From assembly GCF_030694085.1 (NCBI RefSeq), contig NZ_JAUXZE010000056.1:62001-126000 (forward strand): 64,000 bases of DNA. Direction: 5' to 3'. Source of the stretch: Tabrizicola sp. Lineage in GTDB: Bacteria; Pseudomonadota; Alphaproteobacteria; Rhodobacterales; Rhodobacteraceae. Numbering within the stretch: the first letter of the stretch is position 1; the number at the start of each line of letters is the position of its first letter. The translations under genes and the position numbers were made by a program. The notes under the pieces were generated by a model, which was given only the letters and a program-made list of their open reading frames with translations, made no database searches and was not told where the DNA came from. Positions 19,509 through 26,849 of the stretch are shown piece after piece.

Positions 19509-21653
19509 TCAGAACCTGAAGGCAAAGGCCAGGGCGCCGCTGGTGTCCTGTTCACCTGTCCGGTTGCCGAAGTTCTCGGACTGGATCAGCGAAAGCTTGA
19601 ACTCCAGCCCATCGCCAAGTTCTGCCTGATAGGTAAGATCCAGATCGATCTGCCGTTCGTCGGGGGCCAAGTCCAGCGCGACCCGGTCAAATGCCGAAGC
19701 CCCCTCACGAACCACCGGAAGATCCAGGACTGTCTGGCCCGAGGCAATCGCGACGGGCAGGCCGATCCCGAGCGAAATCCGGTCGCCCTTGGCAAGAAAG
19801 TCGCTGCGCCCGACGGTCAGCTTCACGGCGTCAAAGCGCGCCGAGCCGGTATCACCGAACGCAGTCGCTCCACCCAGATCGGTCACCCCAACTTCGCCGG
19901 ACATCGCCACAAATGCGTTGTTCCCCAAGTGCTGTGTCACCCCAAGGGTGACCGAAGCCATCAGAGCTGCGTTGTCCCGGTCAAGACTGGTGAGCTGACC
20001 GTCGTCGCGCGCAACCTTGACGCCCAGATCCACGCGCACCGGCCCGTCGGTCAGGGCCTGGCTGACCGTCACGCCCGCGCTTCCTTTTGAACCTTCAGGA
20101 AAAAGCACGGCGGCCGCCGTACCTCGGTCATTCGCAGTCATTGCAAGGACTGGGCCGGTGAACGCCGCGAAGGGATCGGACAAGGCAGACGGAGTGGCCA
20201 GCCGTTCCGCCGACAGATTGCCGCGAAGACTTCTTGCCAGCAACTTGGCCGCCTGCGGACCAGGGAAAGCGCCCGCGGTAAGGGCATCTGCCGACATCGA
20301 GAACCCGGCCGAAAGCGCATCCTGGACCGCAACGTCGGTGCCCGAAAGGCCAGTCTCCAGGGCGTTTCCGAACGCCGACCCGGTGCGCAGAACCGGCGCA
20401 TCCGTCGAGACGGTTCTGCCCTCCGACAACGCCATCACTGTGCCGCCGATGGGCCTTAGGGCAGCCTCGATGTCCAGGAACCCGTGGCCGTAGATGACCG
20501 AGTAGCCTTTGCTGAATCCGTCGGCGAGTTCGATCGTGTCATCCGCACTGAAGAAGTCATCCGCGGCCGAGGCCAAGAGCCGGACCCGCAGATCATGCGG
20601 TGAAAGCGTCGGGAAAGCCTGTGCAAGAAGCGCCAGTGCTCCCGAGACTTGTGGTGCGGCAAACGACGACCCTGTCGTCGGAGCGTAATCCGCCCCGCCG
20701 CCGGTGGCCGCGAACCAGGTGCCATCGGCCACCAGACACCAGCGCGCCGCCTGCCAGCACGAATTCGACAAGAGATGGACGTCGGTAATGCTTCCGCCCG
20801 TGAAGGTGGGGACTCCGTTGGCTGTAGCGATCCATCCGGCCTCAAGCGACGGCCGGAGATACGGCAGGGCGTCCATCAAGGTGGCATCCCGCAGATTGTC
20901 GTTCGACACCGAAAAGACAACAACGCCTTCCGAGGCATATTCGTCCAGCGAGGCAAGATAGGCCGCGCTTTGCGGCGCGCCGTTGTTGAACGCGGCATCA
21001 AAGCCGGCCTGGTCCGCCCCAAGTCCCAGGTAACCCCACGAGTTGTTCCAGGCCACTGCGCCGTTGGCTCGCGCATATAATCCCAGGTTTGCAAGGTCCT
21101 GATCGCCCCAGGTTCCAAACAGAATTGTTGCCTCGGGTGCGATGCCGACAAAGCTGGAAGAGTTTCCAGCGGCGACCGAGGCAACCGCCGTTCCGTGCTC
21201 GTTCGGGATGCCTTGCGAGTCCGACGGATCGCCGTTCGACAGCAGAAGGACGCGTCCGCTGATCGTTTCGTGCGACCCGGAAATATGCTCATCGGAAACC
21301 GCGATATACTGCCTCGCTCCCGAAAGTCCCGCCGCATGGGCAAAAGCTGCACCGGACGTCCGAATGGGGTCCTGGGTCGCCACGTCCGGTATGTCGGCAT
21401 CAAAGTTCTGCTGCAGCCACGCGATCGTCACGTTGGTGTTGCGGTATCTCGTCGTCGCGAGAAGAACGGCCGTGTCCGCGATGATCGAGGCCGAGAAGTC
21501 CAGTCCCCGGGTCAGGACCGATATCGAGACCGGCGCAGGTGGCGCAAAGGGCGAGAGGTAATCGAAAGGATTGAACCCCGCCTCCTCGCCGCCACCGCAG
21601 GCTGCAAGCAGGGCAAAACTGGACAGGGACAGCAGAAGGGATGTCCGACGCAC
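19509..21653 (-). CDS. Lipidated subtilase (S8) with autotransporter-like C-terminal barrel
   Basis: A 714-residue surface protease candidate. The GTG at 21653 starts a lipoprotein signal (RRTSLLLSLSSFALLAAC, lipobox Cys19). The S8 triad is readable: Asp121 (IAVSDEHISG), His153 (NEHGTAVASVAAG) and Ser330 (TGSSFAAPQVSGA), with NNSWGYLG nearby. From about residue 430 the sequence is rich in alternating beta strands and ends in LAFAFRF, with the terminal aromatic of outer-membrane barrels. Lipidated S8 autotransporters such as NalP and SphB1 have this layout. The open frame continues upstream across the tRNA, which is not coding. It is convergent with sufS. Confidence 0.82.
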   Translation of the reverse strand: MRRTSLLLSLSSFALLAACGGGEEAGFNPFDYLSPFAPPAPVSISVLTRGLDFSASIIADTAVLLATTRYRNTNVTIAWLQQNFDADIPDVATQDPIRTSGAAFAHAAGLSGARQYIAVSDEHISGSHETISGRVLLLSNGDPSDSQGIPNEHGTAVASVAAGNSSSFVGIAPEATILFGTWGDQDLANLGLYARANGAVAWNNSWGYLGLGADQAGFDAAFNNGAPQSAAYLASLDEYASEGVVVFSVSNDNLRDATLMDALPYLRPSLEAGWIATANGVPTFTGGSITDVHLLSNSCWQAARWCLVADGTWFAATGGGADYAPTTGSSFAAPQVSGALALLAQAFPTLSPHDLRVRLLASAADDFFSADDTIELADGFSKGYSVIYGHGFLDIEAALRPIGGTVMALSEGRTVSTDAPVLRTGSAFGNALETGLSGTDVAVQDALSAGFSMSADALTAGAFPGPQAAKLLARSLRGNLSAERLATPSALSDPFAAFTGPVLAMTANDRGTAAAVLFPEGSKGSAGVTVSQALTDGPVRVDLGVKVARDDGQLTSLDRDNAALMASVTLGVTQHLGNNAFVAMSGEVGVTDLGGATAFGDTGSARFDAVKLTVGRSDFLAKGDRISLGIGLPVAIASGQTVLDLPVVREGASAFDRVALDLAPDERQIDLDLTYQAELGDGLEFKLSLIQSENFGNRTGEQDTSGALAFAFRF

Positions 21654-21829
21654 GGGAAGACTCTCTCGCGGAAGACGATTGATTACAACTTCAGCGATAG
21701 TCTGCGATTTGGGCTTTTTTTTGCCATCAGAGGTGCGGATTTCGGTTGCCCGCAGACAGAGTTGCCCTTGCGCCCGCAGCGCCATTTGCCATTGAATCCC
21801 CTTGCTCCTTCCGTTAAGGACACGCTTAG

Positions 21830-21906
21830 GCACCCATAGCTCAGCTGGATAGAGCGTTGCCCTCCGAAGGCAAAGGTCGCACGTTCGAATCGTGCTGGGT
21901 GCACCA
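21830..21906 (+). tRNA. tRNA-Arg, anticodon CCG
   Basis: Complete cloverleaf: acceptor GCACCCA pairs with TGGGTGC, D-arm with AGCTCAGCTGGATAGAGC, anticodon stem TTGCC/GGCAA (21857-21861, 21869-21873), loop CTCCGAA with anticodon CCG at 21864-21866, T-loop TTCGAAT. The CCA end is encoded (21904-21906). Reads CGG codons, common in this GC-rich DNA. A possible -10 (TAAGGA at 21815) lies just upstream. Confidence 0.96.
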
Positions 21907-21982
21907 AAAAATCCATCCTGCGTCCGCTTTGTGCCTTTCGCGGCGGCCTTTCTGGACGCCTTGTGAACGCATCGGATCGGCT

Positions 21983-23014
21983 GTGCCGACATTGGCCCGA
22001 ATAGCTGCGGGATTGGCGCTTGGAACTGTCGGAGGCATGGTCTTCCATGCCCTTGCATTACCTTTGCCCTGGATGCTTGGCGCGCTTTTCGTCACCATGA
22101 CCGCCTCGGTCGCGGGCCTGCCGGTTCAGGGACCCGCGCGGCTGCGGTCGGCGATTGTGGCGATCATCGGGGTGCTCCTTGGCTCGCGCTTCACGCCCGA
22201 GGTGATGGGGCAGGTGGGCGAGACGCTGGTGACGCTGGCAATCCTCTTGGTCTATCTTGTGGTCGTCGCCCTGGTCGTCGTGCCCTTTTACCGCTACGTC
22301 GGTCGGCAGGACTGGACCACGGCCTATTTCGCCGGCATGCCCGGCGGACTGTCCGAGATGATCGAGTTCGGCGAGGCGCGGGGCGCCAATGTTCCGGCGA
22401 TCGTGCTGGCCCATTCGCTGCGCATCGTCGTCACCATCGCGCTGATGGCCTTTCTGTTCCGCGTTGTGCTGGGCCATGACGTAGGTGCCGCCGCGATGGC
22501 TCCGGGGCCTGCGTTGGGGCTTGTTGATGCCGCGATCCTGACCGCCTCGGCGGTGCTGGGGGCGTTTGCGGGCACCCGGCTGAAGTTACCCGCGCCGACC
22601 TTCCTTGGGCCCTTGATCCTGTCGGCGGCGGTGCATCTGGCGGGCTTCACCGAAAGCGCGCCGCCGACGCTGCTGGTCAATGCGGCCCAGGTGGTGCTGG
22701 GCACGATCCTGGGCTGCCGCTTCCTGGGCATCGCCCCGGTGATGCTGGCCCGCGCGGGGCTTCTCAGCCTTGGCTCGACGATCCTGACCTTGGCGCTTGC
22801 CGGGGTGGCGGGGCTGGCGATGGGCCGGGCAGTGGGCGTCGGGCTTGATCAGGCACTTCTTGCGCTGGCCCCCGGAGGTCTGACCGAGATGGGCCTCATC
22901 GCGCTGGCCATCCATGCCGACGTGGCCTTCGTGGCGCTGCACCACGTCGCCCGCATCCTTGTCGTCCTGGTCCTGGCTCCGCTTGCGGTGCGGCTCTTGC
23001 CCGGGGACGACTGA
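21983..23014 (+). CDS. AbrB family (AbrB/PF05145) integral membrane protein
   Basis: About 343 residues and some ten hydrophobic helices, with the repeated halves typical of this family: GGMVFHALALPLPWMLGALF early, YFAGMPGGLSEMIEFGE in the middle and LALAPGGLTEMGLIALA late. The G-G-L-x-E-M repeats mark the two halves. Some members are linked to ammonia mono-oxygenase annotation, which is historical, and the transported substrate is unknown. The open frame begins within the tRNA, so the start must be downstream; GTG at 21983 gives the family length, but it is a choice without a strong Shine-Dalgarno. A good terminator follows. Confidence 0.8.
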   Translation: MPTLARIAAGLALGTVGGMVFHALALPLPWMLGALFVTMTASVAGLPVQGPARLRSAIVAIIGVLLGSRFTPEVMGQVGETLVTLAILLVYLVVVALVVVPFYRYVGRQDWTTAYFAGMPGGLSEMIEFGEARGANVPAIVLAHSLRIVVTIALMAFLFRVVLGHDVGAAAMAPGPALGLVDAAILTASAVLGAFAGTRLKLPAPTFLGPLILSAAVHLAGFTESAPPTLLVNAAQVVLGTILGCRFLGIAPVMLARAGLLSLGSTILTLALAGVAGLAMGRAVGVGLDQALLALAPGGLTEMGLIALAIHADVAFVALHHVARILVVLVLAPLAVRLLPGDD

Positions 23015-23022
23015 ATTCCTGC

Positions 23023-23051
23023 GGCCCTGGGGCAGAGGGCCTTGTCTTCTT
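23023..23051 (+). terminator. Rho-independent terminator after the AbrB-family gene
   Basis: GGCCCT-GGGGCAG-AGGGCC stem followed by the T-rich tail TTGTCTTCTT, 9 nt after the stop. It partly abuts the metal-responsive palindrome of the next operon. Confidence 0.65.
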
Positions 23052-23071
23052 GCAAATGCTTCTCATTTACA
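23051..23071. promoter_or_regulatory. Fur-family (Mur-like) palindrome before sitA
   Basis: TGCAAATG-CTTCT-CATTTACA, with 7 of 8 arm positions symmetric, 33 nt before the sitA start. Position and AT-rich symmetry fit a Fur-superfamily site, most likely the manganese regulator Mur given the operon it precedes. Inference from context. Confidence 0.5.
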
Positions 23072-23103
23072 TTCTACTATGATCAAAGCTGATTGGAGCC
23101 TCC

Positions 23104-23997
23104 ATGCCGCTTTCCTGCCGTTTCCTGCTTGCGATCCTGACCGCCGCGCTGCCCGTCACTGCCTGGGCGCAAGAGCCGCTCAAGGTCGTCACCACCTTCA
23201 CCGTGATCGCCGACATGGCCCGTAACGTCGCGGGTGACGGGGTCGAGGTCGTCTCGATCACCAAGCCCGGGGCCGAAATCCACGGCTATGAACCCACCCC
23301 GCAGGATATCGTCGGGGCCGCGGATGCCGACCTGATCCTCTGGAACGGGCTGAACCTGGAACGCTGGTTCGAGCAGTTCCTGACCAACCTTGGCGACGTG
23401 CCCGCAGCCACTCTGAGCGACGGGATTCAGCCGATCTCGATTTCCGGCGGGGATTATGAGGGAAAGCCCAACCCCCACGCCTGGATGAGCATCGACAATG
23501 CGCTGATCTACGTCGACAACATCGCAGCGGCATTGTCCGAAGCCGATCCCGACAGCGCTGCGACCTACGCGGCCAATGCGGACGCCTACAAGGCCGAACT
23601 TCGTGCAGCCCTCGACCCGCTGAAGGCACAGATCGCCGCATTGCCCGAGGACCGTCGCTGGCTCGTCTCCTGCGAGGGCGCGTTCAGCTACCTTGCGCGT
23701 GACCTTGGGCTGCAAGAGCTTTACCTCTGGCCGATCAACGCCGATCAGCAGGGTACGCCCCGCCAGGTGAGGGCCGTGATCGACGGCGTGCGCGACCACC
23801 AGATCCCGGCGGTCTTCTGCGAAAGCACCGTTTCGTCCGACCCCGCAGAACAGGTCGCCCGCGAGACTGGCGCAGCCTTCGGTGGCGTGCTCTACGTCGA
23901 CAGTCTCAGCGCTGGCGACGGGCCGGTGCCGACCTATCTCGACCTCTTGAAGGTCACCACCGAAACCATCGCCAAGGGCCTTGCGCCGACGAACTGA
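23104..23997 (+). CDS. sitA: Mn/Fe (zinc-type) ABC transporter substrate-binding protein
   Basis: A 297-residue periplasmic cluster A-I (ZnuA/SitA/MntC) binding protein. A cleavable signal peptide (MPLSCRFLLAILTAALPVTAWA, cut before QEPLKVV) is followed by metal ligands in GAEIHGYEPTPQD (His), KPNPHAWMS (His), a Glu in FCESTVSSDP, and an Asp in VLYVDSLS. The absence of a His-rich loop argues for Mn/Fe over Zn. GGAG precedes the ATG. It is the first gene of a four-gene importer operon behind a Mur/Fur-like box. Confidence 0.92.
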   Translation: MPLSCRFLLAILTAALPVTAWAQEPLKVVTTFTVIADMARNVAGDGVEVVSITKPGAEIHGYEPTPQDIVGAADADLILWNGLNLERWFEQFLTNLGDVPAATLSDGIQPISISGGDYEGKPNPHAWMSIDNALIYVDNIAAALSEADPDSAATYAANADAYKAELRAALDPLKAQIAALPEDRRWLVSCEGAFSYLARDLGLQELYLWPINADQQGTPRQVRAVIDGVRDHQIPAVFCESTVSSDPAEQVARETGAAFGGVLYVDSLSAGDGPVPTYLDLLKVTTETIAKGLAPTN

Positions 23998-24004
23998 GGG
24001 TTGA

Positions 24005-24871
24005 ATGAGCGTTACCGCTGGCAATCAGGGGGCAGGGGGCGAGGGCATCTTTGCGGAAGGCGTCACCGTCACCTACCGAAACGGGCTCACCGCCCTGACC
24101 GATGCCAGCTTCCAGATCCCCCAGGGCACGATCACCGCGCTCGTGGGGGTGAACGGGGCGGGCAAGTCGACGCTCTTCAAGGCGATCATGGGCTTTGTCC
24201 CCGTCGCCCGCGGCACGATCCGGCTTCTGGGCCTGCCGGTCCGCGACGCGCTGCGGCAGAACCTCGTGGCCTATGTCCCCCAGGCCGAGGAGGTGGACTG
24301 GTCCTTCCCGGTCCTGGTCGAGGATGTCGTCATGATGGGCCGCTACGGCCACATGGGTTTCCTCCGCCGCCCCTCGGCCACCGACCGCGCCAAGGTGGAC
24401 GAGGCGCTGTCCCGCGTCGGCCTTCTCGACCTCCGCCACCGCCAGATCGGCGAGCTTTCCGGCGGCCAGAAGAAGCGTGTCTTCCTGGCGCGCGCCCTGG
24501 CGCAAGAGGGGCGGATCATCCTCCTCGACGAACCCTTCACCGGCGTCGACGTGAAGACCGAGGAGCAGATCATCGCCCTTCTCCGCACGCTGCGCGACGA
24601 AGGCCACGTGATGCTGGTCTCGACCCACAACCTCGGCTCGGTCCCCGATTTCTGCGACCGGACCGTGCTGGTCAAGGGCACCGTCCTCGCCTACGGCCCC
24701 ACGGAAACCACCTTCACCCGCGACAACCTGGAACACGCCTTCGGCGGCGTCCTGCGCCGCTTCACCATTGGCGGCACCGACCTGCACGAGGATGACGACA
24801 GCCGCGAGATCAGCATCCTCACCGACGACGAACGCCCCTTCGTCCAGTACGGCCGCAAGGGCGACACATGA
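24005..24871 (+). CDS. sitB: Metal ABC transporter ATP-binding protein
   Basis: A 288-residue ATPase of the Mn/Fe importer on the inner face of the membrane. Walker [11 protein letters not shown]-loop [10 protein letters not shown], signature LSGGQKKR, Walker [11 protein letters not shown] and switch His STHNLGS are intact. The E-x-D-W after the Q-loop is typical of Mn/Zn importers. It starts 7 nt after sitA. It ends before a 200-nt gap packed with hairpins, whereas sitC and sitD overlap; this gap is the odd point of the operon. Confidence 0.93.
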   Translation: MSVTAGNQGAGGEGIFAEGVTVTYRNGLTALTDASFQIPQGTITALVGVNGAGKSTLFKAIMGFVPVARGTIRLLGLPVRDALRQNLVAYVPQAEEVDWSFPVLVEDVVMMGRYGHMGFLRRPSATDRAKVDEALSRVGLLDLRHRQIGELSGGQKKRVFLARALAQEGRIILLDEPFTGVDVKTEEQIIALLRTLRDEGHVMLVSTHNLGSVPDFCDRTVLVKGTVLAYGPTETTFTRDNLEHAFGGVLRRFTIGGTDLHEDDDSREISILTDDERPFVQYGRKGDT

Positions 24872-24896
24872 CCCGCTCCGCCTCGCACAGCCCCGC

Positions 24897-24919
24897 CTTT
24901 CATCTTTGCCCAAATATCC
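24897..24919 (-). repeat. GATATTTG/CAAAGATGAA element, copy A
   Basis: Minus strand reads GGATATTTGGG then CAAAGATGAAAG. One of five copies in the window; this one lies in the sitB-sitC gap, antisense to the operon and beside the hairpin array. Confidence 0.6.
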
Positions 24920-24937
24920 CCACCGGAGGTGCGACAG

Positions 24938-25034
24938 GGTTTGCGCCAATGGTTCGAGCAAACCATGTCGCGGCCGAGCCGTTTTGCGTCCTTCACGCAA
25001 AACGGCGAGACAAAAGTCTCGCGCCGCAAGGCGC
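24938..25034 (+). repeat. Array of four consecutive hairpins between sitB and sitC
   Basis: H1 GGTTTGC/GCAAACC (24938-24964, 13-nt loop); H2 GCCGTTTTGCGT/ACGCAAAACGGC (24978-25006, 12-bp perfect stem, loop CCTTC); H3 GCGAGAC/GTCTCGC (25005-25022, loop AAAA); H4 GCGCC/GGCGC (25021-25034, GCAA tetraloop). H2-H4 abut or share a base. It could be an inserted repeat, a processing site, or an attenuator setting subunit ratios. Confidence 0.65.
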
Positions 25035-25072
25035 TCGATCTGAAAACCGCCCCAACCCGCGCGCCCGTCACC

Positions 25073-25903
25073 ATGCTTGAGCCCTTCGCCTACAACTACA
25101 TGACCAACGCGATGTGGGTCTCGGCCCTGGTCGGCGGCGTCTGCGGGTTCCTGTCGGCCTACCTGATGCTCAAGGGCTGGTCGCTGATCGGCGACGCGCT
25201 TTCGCACTCGGTCGTGCCGGGGGTGGCGGGGGCCTACATCCTTGGCCTTCCCTTCGCGCTCGGGGCCTTCCTGTCGGGCGGCCTTGCCGCCGCGGCCATG
25301 CTGTTTCTCACCAACCGCACCGGGCTCAAGACCGACACCATCATCGGCCTGATCTTCACCTCGTTCTTCGGCCTTGGCCTGTTCCTGATCTCGATCTACC
25401 CGACCTCCGTCTCGATCCAGACCATCACGATGGGCAACATCCTTGCCATCTCGCCCGAGGACACTCTGCAACTTGTCCTGATCGGAGGCATCTCGGCGGC
25501 CGTCCTGCTACTTCTCTGGAAAGACCTGATGGTCACCTTCTTCGACGAGGCCCATGCCCGCACCATCGGCCTCAAGCCCGACCTTCTCAAGATCGTCTTC
25601 TTCACTCTCCTCTCCGCCAGCACGGTGGCCGCGATGCAGACCGTCGGTGCCTTCCTTGTCGTCGCGATGGTCGTCACCCCCGGCGCCACCGCCTATCTCC
25701 TGACCGACCGCTTCCCGCGCCTTCTGACCCTTGCCGCGACAATCGGGGCCGCCACGGGCTTCACCGGCGCCTACCTCAGCTACTTCCTCGACGGGGCCAC
25801 GGGGGGCGTGATCGTCCTTCTGCAAACCGCCTGCTTTGCGCTGACCTTCCTTTTCGCCCCGAAACACGGCCTGCTTGCCGCGAAGCGCAGGGCCAAAGCA
25901 TGA
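25073..25903 (+). CDS. sitC: Metal ABC transporter permease (first)
   Basis: A 276-residue inner-membrane permease of the ABC-3 family with eight or so hydrophobic helices. Key marks: GVCGFLSAYLMLKGWSLIGDALSHSVVPG near the start (the conserved D-A-x-S-H-S/A motif), FFDEAHARTIGL in the cytoplasmic loop that contacts the ATPase, and VGAFLVVAMVVTPGATAYLL. The ATG at 25073 (MLEPFAYNYMTNAMW) is chosen because the in-frame extension to 24929 is made of the hairpin array. The stop overlaps the sitD start. Confidence 0.9.
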   Translation: MLEPFAYNYMTNAMWVSALVGGVCGFLSAYLMLKGWSLIGDALSHSVVPGVAGAYILGLPFALGAFLSGGLAAAAMLFLTNRTGLKTDTIIGLIFTSFFGLGLFLISIYPTSVSIQTITMGNILAISPEDTLQLVLIGGISAAVLLLLWKDLMVTFFDEAHARTIGLKPDLLKIVFFTLLSASTVAAMQTVGAFLVVAMVVTPGATAYLLTDRFPRLLTLAATIGAATGFTGAYLSYFLDGATGGVIVLLQTACFALTFLFAPKHGLLAAKRRAKA

Positions 25904-26721
25904 TCGAGAGCCTGTTCCAGCCCTTCCAGTTCCCCTTCATGCAGAACGCCTTCCTGATCGCGCTGATCGTGGCCCCACCCACGGCGCTTCTGTCCTGTTT
26001 TCTGGTCCTGAAAGGCTGGGCGCTGATGGGGGATGCCGTCAGCCACGCGGTCCTGCCCGGCATCGTGCTGGCCTACATGGCGGGCTGGCCGCTTCTCCTT
26101 GGAGCCTTCATCGCAGGTTTGGGCTCGTCGCTTCTGACCGGCTGGCTGGCCGACAACAGCCGCATCAAACGCGATACGGTGATGGGGGTCGTCTTCTCGG
26201 CCATGTTCGCGCTTGGCATCGTGCTGCACACCGCCTTCCCCTCGGACGTCCACCTTGACCACATCCTCTTTGGCAACATGCTGGGGGTCGGGAAGGGCGA
26301 CCTTCTTACCGCCGCCCTCATCGCGGCACCTGTCACTCTTGTCCTCAGCCTGAAATGGCGCGATCTGATGCTGCACGCCTTCGACCCGGCTCAGGCCCAG
26401 GTCTCTGGCCTGCCGGTCAGGCTCCTGCATTACGGTCTCCTCGCCATCCTTGCGCTCACCATCGTCGCCACGCTGTCCTCGGTCGGCCTCATCCTTGCCA
26501 TCGGCCTTCTGATCGCCCCTGGTGCCATTGCCTTCCTCGTCACCCGCAGCTTTGGTGCCATGCTGATCGCCGCGACCCTGGTCTGCCTTTTCGCCATGAC
26601 CGCCGGGGTCTACGCCAGCTTCCACCTTGATGCGGCCCCGGCCCCCACGGTCATCCTGATCCTGACCGCTCTCTTCCTTCTGGCCTTCCTGCGCCGCGTG
26701 ATCCTGACCCGCACAGCCTGA
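25900..26721 (+). CDS. sitD: Metal ABC transporter permease (second)
   Basis: A 273-residue ABC-3 permease paralogous to its upstream neighbour, with the same motifs (LVLKGWALMGDAVSHAVLPG; AFDPAQAQVSGL; VGLILAIGLLIAPGAIAFLV). It starts in an ATGA overlap with sitC, implying equal output and a heterodimeric membrane channel. The last codons (LTRTA, stop) lie in the first unit of a 14-bp tandem repeat that continues past the stop. Confidence 0.9.
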   Translation: MIESLFQPFQFPFMQNAFLIALIVAPPTALLSCFLVLKGWALMGDAVSHAVLPGIVLAYMAGWPLLLGAFIAGLGSSLLTGWLADNSRIKRDTVMGVVFSAMFALGIVLHTAFPSDVHLDHILFGNMLGVGKGDLLTAALIAAPVTLVLSLKWRDLMLHAFDPAQAQVSGLPVRLLHYGLLAILALTIVATLSSVGLILAIGLLIAPGAIAFLVTRSFGAMLIAATLVCLFAMTAGVYASFHLDAAPAPTVILILTALFLLAFLRRVILTRTA

Positions 26722-26786
26722 CCCGCACAGCCTGACCGGCACAGCCTGACCTGCACAGCCTGATCCCCCCAGCTGATCCCCCCAGC
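26705..26786 (+). repeat. Tandem repeat at the end of sitD
   Basis: Four 14-bp units TGACC(C/G/T)GCACAGCC (26705-26760), then two 13-bp units TGATCCCCCCAGC (26761-26786) and a partial third. Every unit begins with TGA; the second supplies the sitD stop. Replication slippage could change copy number with little effect on the protein. Confidence 0.85.
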
Positions 26787-26849
26787 TGATCCCCTTGCGG
26801 GACCCAGGTCCAGCCTCTACCCATAGGGCGACAGTCTGGGAAAGCCCGC

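Noticed and set aside
21857..21982. N-terminal extension of the AbrB-family protein into the tRNA
   Set aside because: The extension would be encoded by the tRNA body; family similarity begins only after the GTG at 21983.
24001..24795. 264-codon plus-strand frame starting at 24001
   Set aside because: Frame-shifted shadow of sitB, Arg/Pro-rich, without motifs.
26705..26786. Possible CRISPR array
   Set aside because: Units are 13-14 bp and directly adjacent, without spacers, and no cas genes are near.
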